From Streptomyces sp. NRRL F-6676 (GTDB lineage: Bacteria > Actinomycetota > Actinomycetes > Streptomycetales > Streptomycetaceae): a stretch of DNA of 64,000 nt. The notes below the pieces were generated by a model. The model did not search any database, was not told the DNA's origin, and was given only the letters and a program-made list of their open reading frames with translations. Where the stretch lies: the NCBI RefSeq assembly GCF_000725625.1, contig NZ_JOHS01000009.1, positions 88,489 to 152,488 of the forward strand, written 5' to 3'. Position numbers and translations under genes: made by a program. Positions within the stretch are counted from its first letter, which is position 1. Each line of letters begins with the position of its first letter. Of the stretch, positions 35,405 to 45,613 are shown piece after piece.

Positions 35405-36049
35405 ATGCCCACGCCACACGGTCACCGCGGCATGGCGTTCGGCGCGGAGGAGCTGCGCGTTCTCCGCCGCGCCCTGGCCCTCGCCCTCCACCCCCATCAC
35501 CCCACCGTCCCCCCGAAGGACGCACACGACTGCCGCCACCTCGCCGCGTCCCTCGACGAGGCGACCCGCGAGGCCGCCCGGCAGCACGCCTTCCTCCTCG
35601 CCGACCTCGCCCGCCACCGCGCCGCCCTCCCCGCCACGGCCACCGCCTATCTGGACCTCCTCCGGGACGCCCTGCGCACCGGCCACCGCCCCTGCCGCGA
35701 CGACCTCGCCGCACTCGGCGCCCTCCGCGGCAACCCCACCGCCGCCGCCCTCCTGGCCCGCTGCCGGTTCCCCGCCGCCCGCACCCCCGAGGACTCCGCG
35801 CCCGAGGACCCCGCCCCCGAGGAGCGCCCGGCCCCCCACGAGCCGGCCCCCGGCGAGCCCGCCCCCGACAAGCCCGGCCCCGACAAGCCCGGCCCGGTCA
35901 AGAAGCCCGCGCCCGCGCCTCCGGGCCCTGGCGGGGCGCCCCGTCCGCAGCGCCCCGTCCCCACCCCCAGCGAGGTCTTCCCGCCGAAGCGCAGACCGGC
36001 CCCGCCCCCCTCGGGCCGGCTCGCACCCGCGCTCGTCGCCGCGGGCTGA
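35405..36049 (+). CDS. Conserved Streptomyces protein with Pro-rich tail, unknown function
   Basis: 214 residues. An N-terminal helical domain of about 120 residues (GAEELRVLRRALALAL, then a long Ala/Leu/Arg helix) is followed by a Pro/Glu/Lys-rich disordered tail with repeats such as DKPGPDKPGPVKK and EDPAPEERPAP. No signal peptide, membrane helix or catalytic motif is seen. Preceding bases 35298-35351 form a 9-bp stem (GCCGCCACG/CGTGGCGGC), probably the coaX terminator. The ribosome site is weak. The gene's real status rests on codon use and on its position between conserved genes. Confidence 0.7.
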   Translation: MPTPHGHRGMAFGAEELRVLRRALALALHPHHPTVPPKDAHDCRHLAASLDEATREAARQHAFLLADLARHRAALPATATAYLDLLRDALRTGHRPCRDDLAALGALRGNPTAAALLARCRFPAARTPEDSAPEDPAPEERPAPHEPAPGEPAPDKPGPDKPGPVKKPAPAPPGPGGAPRPQRPVPTPSEVFPPKRRPAPPPSGRLAPALVAAG

Positions 36050-36095
36050 CCGCACCCGCCCGGATCCGCGCCGCCCCCGGGGCTACCCTGGATCC

Positions 36096-36275
36096 ATGGA
36101 CTACCTCTCCGCGCTCGTGCCCCCCATCGTGATGGCGGTCTTCTTCATCGGTGTGATCGTCACGATCGTCAAGAGCCAGGGCGGCGCCAACAAGTACAAG
36201 GAGGACGCGGCCGTCGACGCCGCGCTCGCGCGCGCGGAGAACGCCCCGTCCGCGAAGAACACCGACGGCGCCTGA
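36096..36275 (+). CDS. Small single-span membrane protein (59 aa)
   Basis: ATG 36096 opens a 59-residue frame starting MDYLSALVPPIVMAVFFIGV, with one membrane helix (about 9-26), then a charged helix with KSQGGANKYKEDAAVDAALA and a stop at 36273-36275. High third-position GC and a hydrophobic-then-charged pattern argue that it is real. No Shine-Dalgarno is seen; TACCCT (36084-36089) sits where a -10 for a leaderless ATG would lie. A terminator with a T tract follows. It looks like the small conserved 'hypothetical membrane' proteins of Streptomyces; function unknown. Confidence 0.72.
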   Translation: MDYLSALVPPIVMAVFFIGVIVTIVKSQGGANKYKEDAAVDAALARAENAPSAKNTDGA

Positions 36276-36320
36276 CGCACCGCGCCGCACCACCCGAACA
36301 GGGCCCCGCACCCCTGGGCG

Positions 36321-36361
36321 CACGACTCGAATCTCATCCTTTCGAGTCGTGTGCCCTTTTT
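36321..36361 (+). terminator. Intrinsic terminator with T tract
   Basis: CACGACTCGAA (36321-36331) pairs perfectly with TTCGAGTCGTG (36341-36351), loop 9, followed by TGCCCTTTTT. It is one of the few classic terminators with a U tract in the window; it ends the small membrane protein transcript before the BlaI gene. Confidence 0.88.
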
Positions 36362-36400
36362 GTCACGCGGATTCCGGAAAGTCCTACTAGGGTGCGGCGT

Positions 36401-36919
36401 GTGCCTCGTCCCTTGGGAGAACTCGAAGACGCCGTCATGACACGGGTGTGGAAGTGGAACCGCCCGGTGACCGTCCGGGAAGTTCTGGAAGATCTCCAGC
36501 AGGAACGGACCATCGCCTACACCACGGTGATGACCGTTTTGGACAATCTCCATCAGAAGGGCTGGGTGCGCCGCGAGGCGGAAGGCCGGGCCTATCGATA
36601 TGAGGCGGTCTCCACCCGCGCCGCCTACGCCGCCGCGCTGATGAACGACGCGTGGTCGCAGAGCGACAACCCGGCGGCCGCCCTGGTCGCGTTCTTCGGG
36701 ATGATGAGCGAGGAACAGCGGCTCGCGCTCCAGGACGCCGTCCGCATCGTCCAGGGGCCGCGGACCCGGGAATCCGAATCGCCGCCGCCTTCGGAAACGG
36801 CGGATTCACCACCGGCGGATGAGAGACGCGCGGAGAGGCCCGCGGAGAGGCCCGCGGCGGAACCCGATGAGAGCCGGGACGAGAGCCCCGGCGCGGAGCG
36901 TCGGGCCGGCGGGCGATAA
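36401..36919 (+). CDS. BlaI/MecI/CopY-family transcriptional regulator
   Basis: About 172 residues. The winged-helix of the penicillinase-repressor family is clear: LGELEDAVMTRVWKWNRPVT, VREVLEDLQQERTIAYTTVM, TVLDNLHQKGWVRREAEGRA. The usual dimerisation helix follows, then a Pro/Glu/Arg-rich tail of 50 residues. BlaI homologues repress beta-lactamase or respiratory genes, but no BlaR1-type metalloprotease is adjacent. GTG 36401 (VPRPLGELE) is the likely start; GTG 36392 is also possible. The TACTAG upstream (36385-36390) recalls BlaI half-sites and might be autoregulatory. Confidence 0.9.
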   Translation: MPRPLGELEDAVMTRVWKWNRPVTVREVLEDLQQERTIAYTTVMTVLDNLHQKGWVRREAEGRAYRYEAVSTRAAYAAALMNDAWSQSDNPAAALVAFFGMMSEEQRLALQDAVRIVQGPRTRESESPPPSETADSPPADERRAERPAERPAAEPDESRDESPGAERRAGGR

Positions 36920-36928
36920 CGTCCGTTC

Positions 36929-37474
36929 ATGCCAGCGAAGAGCCCAGCAGGAACCCCCGAAGGCGCGCATAAAGCCGTCACCGTCCGCAGGGCGAGGACC
37001 AGTGATGTCCCGGCGGTGCGCCGACTCCTCGACTCCTACGTGCGGCGCGGCATCCTGCTCGACAAAGCGACCGTGACGCTTTACGAGGACATCCAGGAGT
37101 TCTGGGTCGCGGAACGCGACGACAACGCCGAGGTCGTCGGCTGCGGCGCACTGCACGTGATGTGGGAAGACCTCGCGGAAGTCCGTACGCTCGCGGTCGG
37201 CCCGCAGGCCCGCGGCCTCGGCGTCGGCCATCAACTCCTGGAGAAGTTGCTTCAGACCGCCCGCTGGCTCGGTGTGCGCCGTGTTTTCTGTCTGACCTTC
37301 GAGGTCGAGTTCTTCGGCAGGCACGGCTTCGTCGAGATCGGCGAGACACCCGTCGACTCCGATGTCTACGCGGAGCTGTCGCGTTCCTATGACGAGGGCG
37401 TCGCGGAGTTCCTCGGTCTCGAACGAGTGAAACCGAACACCTTGGGCAACAGCCGGATGCTTCTGCATCTGTGA
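36929..37474 (+). CDS. Amino-acid N-acetyltransferase (ArgA-like GNAT)
   Basis: 181 residues, a single GNAT domain. The acetyl-CoA loop is RTLAVGPQARGLGVGHQLLE, and the last motif FEVEFFGRHGFVEIGETP is that of the short actinobacterial glutamate N-acetyltransferases (ArgA type, like Mycobacterium Rv2747) that begin arginine synthesis. Annotation as ArgA is by motif similarity. ATG 36929 has no ribosome site but TAACGT lies 7-12 bases upstream, so it may be leaderless. It follows the BlaI gene by 9 bases. Confidence 0.85.
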   Translation: MPAKSPAGTPEGAHKAVTVRRARTSDVPAVRRLLDSYVRRGILLDKATVTLYEDIQEFWVAERDDNAEVVGCGALHVMWEDLAEVRTLAVGPQARGLGVGHQLLEKLLQTARWLGVRRVFCLTFEVEFFGRHGFVEIGETPVDSDVYAELSRSYDEGVAEFLGLERVKPNTLGNSRMLLHL

Positions 37475-37661
37475 TCGCTCTCCGGGTTCTTCCGGTCACT
37501 CGCTTCCGCACCCGCACGCCTTCCGGGCGATCCGGGCGCCCTATGTCCGAAAAGCGCACGTTTTCGGTGCCGCCCGGGAGCGTAGGTGTTCCCTTGGCCC
37601 GCGCCGGTTCCGCACCGGTTCCTGCCAAGGGTTTGTGTTTTTCCTTCAAAAGCGGTTTGCT

Positions 37662-37690
37662 TTCCGACGTAGTGCAGTACTGCATATAAC
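37662..37690 (+). promoter_or_regulatory. lsr2 promoter with a 12-bp palindrome in the spacer
   Basis: A possible -35 (TTCCGA, 37662-37667) and -10 (TATAAC, 37685-37690) are 17 bases apart. The spacer contains the perfect palindrome TGCAGTACTGCA (37673-37684). The surrounding 100 bases are unusually T/A-rich for this genome (GTTTGTGTTTTTCCTTCAAAA). The palindrome is a candidate operator; the AT-rich block could also bind Lsr2 itself. Confidence 0.5.
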
Positions 37691-37758
37691 AGGGGCGCGA
37701 AACAGCGGTCGGCGCTGCGGACCCCCGACCCCCGTAGTTTTCGATGAAAGGAAATCCA

Positions 37759-38097
37759 GTGGCACAGAAGGTTCAGGTCCTTCTTGTCGATGACCTCGAC
37801 GGCGGCGAGGCGGACGAGACCGTGACGTTCGCGCTGGACGGCAAGACGTACGAGATCGACCTCACGACCGCCAATGCGGACAAGCTCCGCAGCCTTCTCG
37901 ACGCCTACGTCAAGGGCGGCCGCCGTACCGGAGGCCGTGCCTCCGGCGGTCGCGGAAAGGCGCGCACCGCGGCGTCCGGCGGCAGCCAGGACACCGCGCA
38001 GATCCGCGCCTGGGCCAAGGAGAACGGCTACGAGGTCAACGACCGCGGCCGGGTCCCGGCGACGATCCGCGAGGCCTACGAGAAGGCCAACGGCTGA
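37759..38097 (+). CDS. lsr2: Nucleoid-associated protein Lsr2
   Basis: 112 residues. Lsr2 is the actinobacterial H-NS equivalent that coats AT-rich DNA and silences foreign and specialised-metabolite genes. The N-terminal oligomerisation domain reads VAQKVQVLLVDDLDGGEADE, a Gly/Arg-rich linker follows, and the C-terminal DNA-binding domain has IRAWAKENGYEVNDRGRVP, with the R-G-R minor-groove hook at 97-99. GTG 37759 follows AAAGGAA at 6-7 bases; ATG 37744 is too early. Its 3' end overlaps the convergent SCO3374-family gene by 22 bases. Confidence 0.97.
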   Translation: MAQKVQVLLVDDLDGGEADETVTFALDGKTYEIDLTTANADKLRSLLDAYVKGGRRTGGRASGGRGKARTAASGGSQDTAQIRAWAKENGYEVNDRGRVPATIREAYEKANG

Positions 38098-38726
38098 GCG
38101 GCCACGCGCCGCAGCCGGATGCGGTGGCACTCCGTGGCCACCGTCTCCACCAGTCGTACGAGGTCGGGGGCGCCCCCACCGCCGCCCAGCGCCGAGAGCG
38201 CCGGCAGCGACGACTCCACCTCGCGTCCCGGCACGGGGGGCCGCAGCCAGACGGCGGCCCCCTGCGAACCGGCGACGGCCGGAGCGGCGGCCCGGGCGCA
38301 AGCCGGGGCGGAAGCAGGTGCCGGCGCCGTGATGCCGTCGCCCGCGCCCAGCGCCCGCAGGTCCAGAGGCAGTGAGCCCCACTCCAGCCACTCCAGCAGC
38401 CCGGGCAGCTCCTCCGCGCTGCCCGCGGCCACCAGCAGCCGCATGCGGTCCCCGTGCAGCGCCACCGGGGCCCCGGGGCGCAGATGCCGCAGGCCGGCCG
38501 CGCCCGCCCCACGCGGGACGTCCAGGACGTCGAACCGCAGCCCCGTGATGAGCCGCACCGGCGTTCCCGGCACCGTGGCCCAGCCCAGCCCCTCTCCGTA
38601 CCAGCGGCGCACCGCGTCGTCCGCGCTTGCCCCGGCGCCCTCGGCGCCCGCGGTGGTGCCCTCGACGGCGAGCGGCCGGCGGGGGAGCGGGAGCGGCAGC
38701 GGAGCCGGGACGGCGTTGGGGGCCAT
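38076..38726 (-). CDS. SCO3374-family protein, unknown function
   Basis: 216 residues, an actinobacterial family named after its S. coelicolor member. A basic/Pro-rich start (MAPNAVPAPLPLPLPRRPLA) leads to a compact domain with RRWYGEGLGWATVPGTPVRL, LRFDVLDVPRGAG and GDRMRLLVAAGSAEELPGLL; this part resembles the N-terminal region of bifunctional DNA primase/polymerase (prim-pol-like) 'DNA replication-associated' domains, though catalytic residues cannot be assigned. No signal peptide. ATG 38726 was chosen; the ribosome site is weak. Its last 22 bases overlap the end of lsr2. Confidence 0.8.
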   Translation of the reverse strand: MAPNAVPAPLPLPLPRRPLAVEGTTAGAEGAGASADDAVRRWYGEGLGWATVPGTPVRLITGLRFDVLDVPRGAGAAGLRHLRPGAPVALHGDRMRLLVAAGSAEELPGLLEWLEWGSLPLDLRALGAGDGITAPAPASAPACARAAAPAVAGSQGAAVWLRPPVPGREVESSLPALSALGGGGGAPDLVRLVETVATECHRIRLRRVAAQPLAFS

Positions 38727-38938
38727 GTCCGGAGCAACAGCCGACGCGCGCCGCGAGTTACGCTCGGTGTCGTGCCGCGCACCGTCCGTGCCGGTTCCGA
38801 CGGTGTCCCGGGGTGTGGGGCGGCGCAAGGTTGTTCGCCCGTAGCGGAGGGAACCGGTGCGCGCGGCATGGAGTGTCAGTGCGTGCGGGTAAGACATGCC
38901 TAGTGGGAGGGGGCGACGCGCGGAACGGGCCGGCTCAC

Positions 38939-38952
38939 GTTCGCCATCGGCG
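38939..38952 (+). promoter_or_regulatory. ClgR box upstream of clpC
   Basis: GTTCGCCATCGGCG matches the published actinobacterial ClgR motif (GTTCGC, 5 bases, GCG). It lies about 205 bases before clpC, in the 430-base gap 38727-39156. ClgR is known to activate clp genes and lon in Streptomyces and Corynebacterium. The rest of the gap has an SD-containing mini-hairpin (CGCTC/GAGCG, 39136-39149) immediately before clpC and no other recognised element. Confidence 0.72.
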
Positions 38953-39156
38953 TACTGGCGACTGGGGTAAGTGCCTGGCCTGCGGGAACATCGTCTCGCA
39001 CCATCGGGTTGTGGCAGATGTCGGCGTTCGGGGTCAGGAGGCCATCGACGGTGTCGGCAGTTGGAATGAGCGGTCCCCGCTTGCGGGACTAAGCTGCGGA
39101 AGGACAGGGAGGGGACAGCCCCCTTACTGCCTGACCGCTCTGAGGAGCGATTAACG

Positions 39157-41682
<2,526 letters not shown>

Positions 41683-41715
41683 CCCTCCGGGCTCCGGCCC
41701 ACCTGAACGGCACCA

Positions 41716-41754
41716 GGGGCTGCCCCCGGGACTTCGGTCCCCGGGGGCAGCCCC
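41716..41754 (+). terminator. Strong terminator after clpC
   Basis: GGGGCTGCCCCCGGG (41716-41730) pairs perfectly with CCCGGGGGCAGCCCC (41740-41754), loop ACTTCGGTC, followed by TTT. It begins 34 bases after the clpC stop. Confidence 0.9.
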
Positions 41755-41843
41755 TTTCGCATGCGCGCCGGGGCGGGGGCCGCCGGGGCCGCCTGAAAGC
41801 TCGGCCGGCTGGGGCGCGTGGGCGGCTGCGGGCCGTCGTACCG

Positions 41844-41915
41844 TCTCGCGCAGTTCCCCGCGCCCCTGGAAGGCGGGGGCCGGGCCCCGTCAGGGGCGCG
41901 GGGAACTGCGCGAGA
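41844..41915. repeat. 25-bp perfect inverted repeat (dispersed Streptomyces element)
   Basis: TCTCGCGCAGTTCCCCGCGC plus CCCTG (41844-41868) is repeated in perfect reverse complement at 41891-41915, with 22 bases between. Single copies of the same core (GGGGCGCGGGGAACTGCGCGA) occur at 45911-45934 (minus), 56900-56920, 60785-60804 and 63941-63960. It lies in the 630-base gap 41683-42312, whose remaining sequence holds the clpC terminator and the M23 peptidase promoter region (a possible -10 TACTAT at 42172). Confidence 0.88.
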
Positions 41916-42312
41916 AGTGCCCACTCACCCGCGCTCCCCGATGCGCCTCATTCACCCGAGCTCTACCGGGGTTGAAGGGGCGGAGCCCCTGAGGGATGGG
42001 ACGGGTAGGGGCGGCGGGGGCGAGGAAAAGGCGCGTAGCCGGGGTCACATTTCCGGGGGCGGAGGGGTCCCGGAGCGGTGACGTCTCGCACAGGGGGTTG
42101 GGGATTACTAGGGGCCTTAGTGGCCCGGGCGCCCTGTCGAAACGGGCAACACGGAAGGAAGTCGACCCTCCGTACTATCCCACCCCAAGAGATCACGATT
42201 TTGGGCATTCGCTCGCCTCGGGGTTACCAAGGACGAGCCACCCGGACGACGCCCACCGCGTCCCGCCCCGGGTGGTTGTTCACGGCCCTGTCCCCCATCC
42301 CCTGAGGTTTCG

Positions 42313-43032
42313 ATGTCCTTCCGCTCCACGCCCCGTCGCCACCCCCGCACGTCCCCCCTCCGCACCCGCGCCGCCGTCCTCGGCATCGGCCTGGGCGCCT
42401 CGGTCGTCCTGGGTGCCGGAGCCGCGGTAGCCGCCGACACCGTCGCCGCCACCCCCACCAGCGCGATGTCCAGCAGCCTCGCCACCGCCGTCCGTGCGCA
42501 GGCCGACGCGCAGGCCGAGGCCGCGACCCACGCGGAGCAGGCCGCCGCGGCCGCGAAGGCCAAGGCGAAGGCCGCCAAGGCGGAGGCCAGGGCCGCCGCG
42601 GCCAAGAAGGCCGCCTCCTGGGTCGACCCGGTGAAGAAGTACGAGCTGAGCGCCGGCTACAACCAGGACGGCAGCCACTGGGCGCACAAGCACAGCGGGC
42701 AGGACTTCGCCGTGCCGATCGGCACGGACGTCGTCGCCGCACACGGCGGCACCGTCGTCAAGGCCGGCGGCAATGGCGCCGGCGACGGCCCGGCGTACGG
42801 CAACGCCATCGTCGTCAGGCACGCGAACGGCACGTACTCGCAGTACGCGCACCTGTCCCGGATCGACGTCAAGGTCGGCCAGGTCGTCGCCACCGGGCAG
42901 CACATCGCCCGCAGCGGCAACACCGGCAACTCGACCGGTCCCCACCTGCACTTCGAGATCCGCAAGACCCCGAACTACGGCTCGGCGGTCAACCCGGTGG
43001 CGTTCCTGCGCTCGCACGGCACGCACGTCTGA
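42313..43032 (+). CDS. Secreted M23-family peptidoglycan endopeptidase
   Basis: 239 residues. A signal peptide (Arg-rich start, hydrophobic VLGIGLGASVVLGAGA, cleavage near AVAA-DT at about residue 41) directs export. An Ala/Lys/Glu helix (about 50-100) probably forms a coiled coil. The C-terminal M23 domain has the zinc ligands in HSGQDFAVP and HLHFEIR, with the strand SQYAHLSRIDVKVGQVV. The fold is LytM-like, cleaving peptide cross-links in the cell wall. It is the only gene between clpC and the TetR/MFS pair, and a bidirectional terminator follows. No c-di-AMP riboswitch was found upstream. Confidence 0.93.
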   Translation: MSFRSTPRRHPRTSPLRTRAAVLGIGLGASVVLGAGAAVAADTVAATPTSAMSSSLATAVRAQADAQAEAATHAEQAAAAAKAKAKAAKAEARAAAAKKAASWVDPVKKYELSAGYNQDGSHWAHKHSGQDFAVPIGTDVVAAHGGTVVKAGGNGAGDGPAYGNAIVVRHANGTYSQYAHLSRIDVKVGQVVATGQHIARSGNTGNSTGPHLHFEIRKTPNYGSAVNPVAFLRSHGTHV

Positions 43033-43064
43033 TCCAGCCCCACCCCCCGAGTCCCCCCACGGGA

Positions 43065-43105
43065 AACGGCGCGTGGCGGAGCCCTGTGCTCCGCCACGCG
43101 CCGTT
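43065..43105. terminator. Bidirectional terminator between M23 gene and tetR
   Basis: AACGGCGCGTGGCGGAGC (43065-43082) and GCTCCGCCACGCGCCGTT (43088-43105) form a perfect 18-bp stem with the five-base loop CCTGT, between the convergent M23 and tetR genes. Confidence 0.9.
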
Positions 43106-43169
43106 CGCACGCCGGGGCGCACGGCGGAGCGAGGCCCCAGGGAGCGACGCGACCGCCCGGCGCCCGGCG

Positions 43170-43757
43170 TCAGTCGCCGTAGTGCGCCTTCGTCACCAGT
43201 TCCAGCGCGACCTCCAGGACCGCCTTGCGCTTGTCCTCCGGATCGCCCTCCAGATCCCGCAGCGCGAACATCCCCGCGTGCAGCGTGAACAGCGCCGTGA
43301 TGCAGCGGACCTGGTCGGACAGCGGGGCGTCCTCGTCCCGGATGATGCCGCTCAGCTCCAGCATCCGGCCCTTGAACATCTCACCGATGCGCAGTTCGCG
43401 CATGGTCGCCTGGTTCTCCTGCATGAAGCGGAAGAGGGGCCCGGCGTCGGCGAGGGCCTGGCTGTAGCGGCGCACGACCTCCTGCTTGGTCGCCAGGGTG
43501 TGCGGCTGTTCCCGGCCCCAGCCGATGAGCTCGTCGATCGGCCGGGTCAGGTCCCCGAAGAGGCTGATGAGGATGTCTTCCTTGGTCTTGAAGTGGTAGT
43601 AGAGCGCCGCCTTGGTGACGTCCAGCCGCTCGGCGATCTCCCGCAGCGAGGTCTTCTCGTACCCCTGGTCGGAGAAGAGGTCGAGGGCAACGTCCTGGAT
43701 GCGCTGGCGGGTGTCGCCCCGCCGCCGGCGCTTGCTGTCGTCCATGGTGCTGCCCAT
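43170..43757 (-). CDS. TetR-family regulator of the adjacent MFS pump
   Basis: 195 residues. The TetR helix-turn-helix is RQRIQDVALDLFSDQGYEKT, SLREIAERLDVTKAALYYHF, and the rest is a ligand-binding helical domain. It is divergent from the MFS gene and two related operators lie in the gap, so it very probably represses both. ATG 43757 follows GAGGAGAG; ATG 43745 is an alternative. The ligand is unknown but would normally be a pump substrate. Confidence 0.95.
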   Translation of the reverse strand: MGSTMDDSKRRRRGDTRQRIQDVALDLFSDQGYEKTSLREIAERLDVTKAALYYHFKTKEDILISLFGDLTRPIDELIGWGREQPHTLATKQEVVRRYSQALADAGPLFRFMQENQATMRELRIGEMFKGRMLELSGIIRDEDAPLSDQVRCITALFTLHAGMFALRDLEGDPEDKRKAVLEVALELVTKAHYGD

Positions 43758-43820
43758 TCCGTCTCTCCTCGCACTCCCTCGGACCTGCCCGCCGTCCGGT
43801 TGTCCGGCGGTCCGGGAATA

Positions 43821-43893
43821 ACTTACTTGACGCCCGGCTAGTTACCAGGCTACCTTCTCGCAGTGTAAAGAACTAGCCGGGCGGCAAGTAAGT
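43821..43893. promoter_or_regulatory. Two TetR operators and the divergent promoters
   Basis: ACTTACTTGACGCCCGGCTAGTT (23 bases, 43821-43843) is repeated in reverse complement at 43871-43893 with one mismatch. Each copy is itself a dyad around ACTAGCCGGGCGGCAAGT. A MFS promoter with -35 TTGACG (43827-43832) and -10 TACCTT (43851-43856) overlaps the left copy; a minus-strand -10 (TACACT, 43862-43867) with a -35 TTGCCG in the right copy would serve tetR. Binding would block both. Confidence 0.8.
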
Positions 43894-43968
43894 GACCGGA
43901 ATCGGTGAGACCACCCCGCACGCGGCGGCGCGCGGGGGCATCAGTGGCAAGCAGGGGATGTGGGGACG

Positions 43969-45591
43969 ATGGCGGAGACGGCGGACATAGCGGGCAAGGG
44001 GCCCGCGCAGGCGGAGAAACCCGGGGTCGAGGACGGCGGCAAGCAGCCGCGCAGCGTACGCGTCGTCCTGCTCGCCCTGATGATCGCGATGCTGCTCGCG
44101 ATGCTCGACAACATGATCGTCGGCACGGCGATGCCGACGATCGTCGGTGAGCTCGGCGGGCTCGAACACCTGTCGTGGGTGGTCACCGCGTACACGCTCG
44201 CCACGGCCGCCGCGACGCCCCTGTGGGGCAAGCTCGGCGACATGTACGGGCGCAAGGGCGTCTTCATGACCTCGATCGTGATCTTCCTGATCGGGTCGGC
44301 GCTCAGCGGCATGGCGCAGGACATGGGGCAGCTCATCGGCTTCCGGGCCGTGCAGGGCCTCGGGGCCGGCGGTCTGATGGTCGGCGTCATGGCGATCATC
44401 GGCGACCTGATCCCGCCGCGTGAGCGGGGCAAGTACCAGGGCATGATGGCCGGCGTGATGGCGCTCGCGATGATCGCGGGCCCGCTGGTCGGCGGCACCA
44501 TCACCGACCATCTCGGCTGGCGCTGGTCCTTCTACATCAACCTGCCGCTCGGCGCGGTCGCGCTCGCCGCCATCAGCGTCGTGCTGCACCTGCCGAAGAA
44601 GCGCGCGGAAACTCGTATCGACTACCTCGGCGCCGGGCTGCTGACGCTGGGCATCACCTCCATCGTGCTGGTCACCACGTGGGGCGGCACGGAGTACGCC
44701 TGGGGCTCGGCGCGCATCATGGAGCTGATCGGCATCGGTGTCGCCGCACTCGTCGGGTTCCTGTTCTGGCAGACCAGGGCCGCCGCGCCGATCATGCCGC
44801 TGCACATCTTCCGCAACCCCAACTTCTCGCTGATGTCGATCATCGGCTTCATCACCGGGTTCGTGATGTTCGGCGCCGTGCTCTTCCTGCCGCTGTACCA
44901 GCAGGCGGTGCAGGGGGCGTCCGCCACCAACTCCGGACTGCTGCTGCTGCCGATGCTCGGCGCGATGCTCGCCGTGTCGATGGTGGCCGGGCGGGTCACC
45001 ACCAACAGCGGCCGCTACAAGGTGTTCCCGGTCGTCGGCAGCGTGCTGATGATCGTCGGACTGTTCCTGCTGTCGCAGATGGACACGGAGACCACCCGGC
45101 TGACCTCCGGGATCTACATGGCGGTCCTCGGCGCGGGCATGGGCTGCCTGATGCAGATCACCATGCTGGTGGCGCAGAACAGCGTCGAGATGAAGGACAT
45201 GGGCGTCGCCTCGTCCTCCACCACGCTGTTCCGGACGCTCGGGTCCTCGTTCGGTGTCGCCATCATGGGTGCGCTGTTCAACAACCGGGTGCAGGACGAG
45301 ATGGTGCAGCGGGCGGGGGCGCTCGGGGGCAAGATGACCGAGCAGTCGGCGCAGTTGGACGCGGCGAGCCTGGCGAAGCTGCCGGCGCAGGCGCGGGAGG
45401 CGTACCAGTTCGCGGTGTCCGCGGGGACGCATTCGGCGTTCGTGCTGGGTGCGGTGGTGGCTGTGGTGGCGCTGGTGGCGGCGGTGTTCGTCAAGGAGGT
45501 GCCGTTGCGGGGGGCCGGGGGGCCGAAGACGGCGGAGGATGCGGCTGGGGACGCCGCCGGGGAGCGGCCGACGGTTGCAGAGGCCGTCTGA
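43969..45591 (+). CDS. MFS drug-efflux transporter, DHA2 (14-TM) family
   Basis: About 540 residues with 14 predicted helices. The proton-antiporter motifs are present: the first-helix LDNMIVGTAMPTI (D1-type), motif A GKLGDMYGRKGVF and antiporter motif C AMIAGPLVGGTITD. Such pumps export lipophilic drugs or secondary metabolites from the cytoplasm. Both termini are long, hydrophilic and cytoplasmic. ATG 43969 and GTG 43960 are both possible starts. It is controlled by the divergent TetR gene through the two operators. Confidence 0.95.
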   Translation: MAETADIAGKGPAQAEKPGVEDGGKQPRSVRVVLLALMIAMLLAMLDNMIVGTAMPTIVGELGGLEHLSWVVTAYTLATAAATPLWGKLGDMYGRKGVFMTSIVIFLIGSALSGMAQDMGQLIGFRAVQGLGAGGLMVGVMAIIGDLIPPRERGKYQGMMAGVMALAMIAGPLVGGTITDHLGWRWSFYINLPLGAVALAAISVVLHLPKKRAETRIDYLGAGLLTLGITSIVLVTTWGGTEYAWGSARIMELIGIGVAALVGFLFWQTRAAAPIMPLHIFRNPNFSLMSIIGFITGFVMFGAVLFLPLYQQAVQGASATNSGLLLLPMLGAMLAVSMVAGRVTTNSGRYKVFPVVGSVLMIVGLFLLSQMDTETTRLTSGIYMAVLGAGMGCLMQITMLVAQNSVEMKDMGVASSSTTLFRTLGSSFGVAIMGALFNNRVQDEMVQRAGALGGKMTEQSAQLDAASLAKLPAQAREAYQFAVSAGTHSAFVLGAVVAVVALVAAVFVKEVPLRGAGGPKTAEDAAGDAAGERPTVAEAV

Positions 45592-45613
45592 CCTTCCCCA
45601 AGCTCCGCCTCCC

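Noticed and set aside
42150..42178. SigE-type promoter before the M23 peptidase (GGAAG ... CGTACTA)
   Set aside because: The spacing is about 13 bases, too short for the GGAAC-N15/16-CGTC consensus, and the -35 is imperfect.
42040..42312. c-di-AMP (ydaO-type) riboswitch before the M23 peptidase
   Set aside because: Streptomyces wall-hydrolase genes often have one, but the conserved GGGGGACCC-type blocks and pairing elements were not found here.
43960..43968. GTG 43960 as the MFS start
   Set aside because: Possible, but ATG 43969 is equally placed; the choice does not alter the protein beyond three residues.
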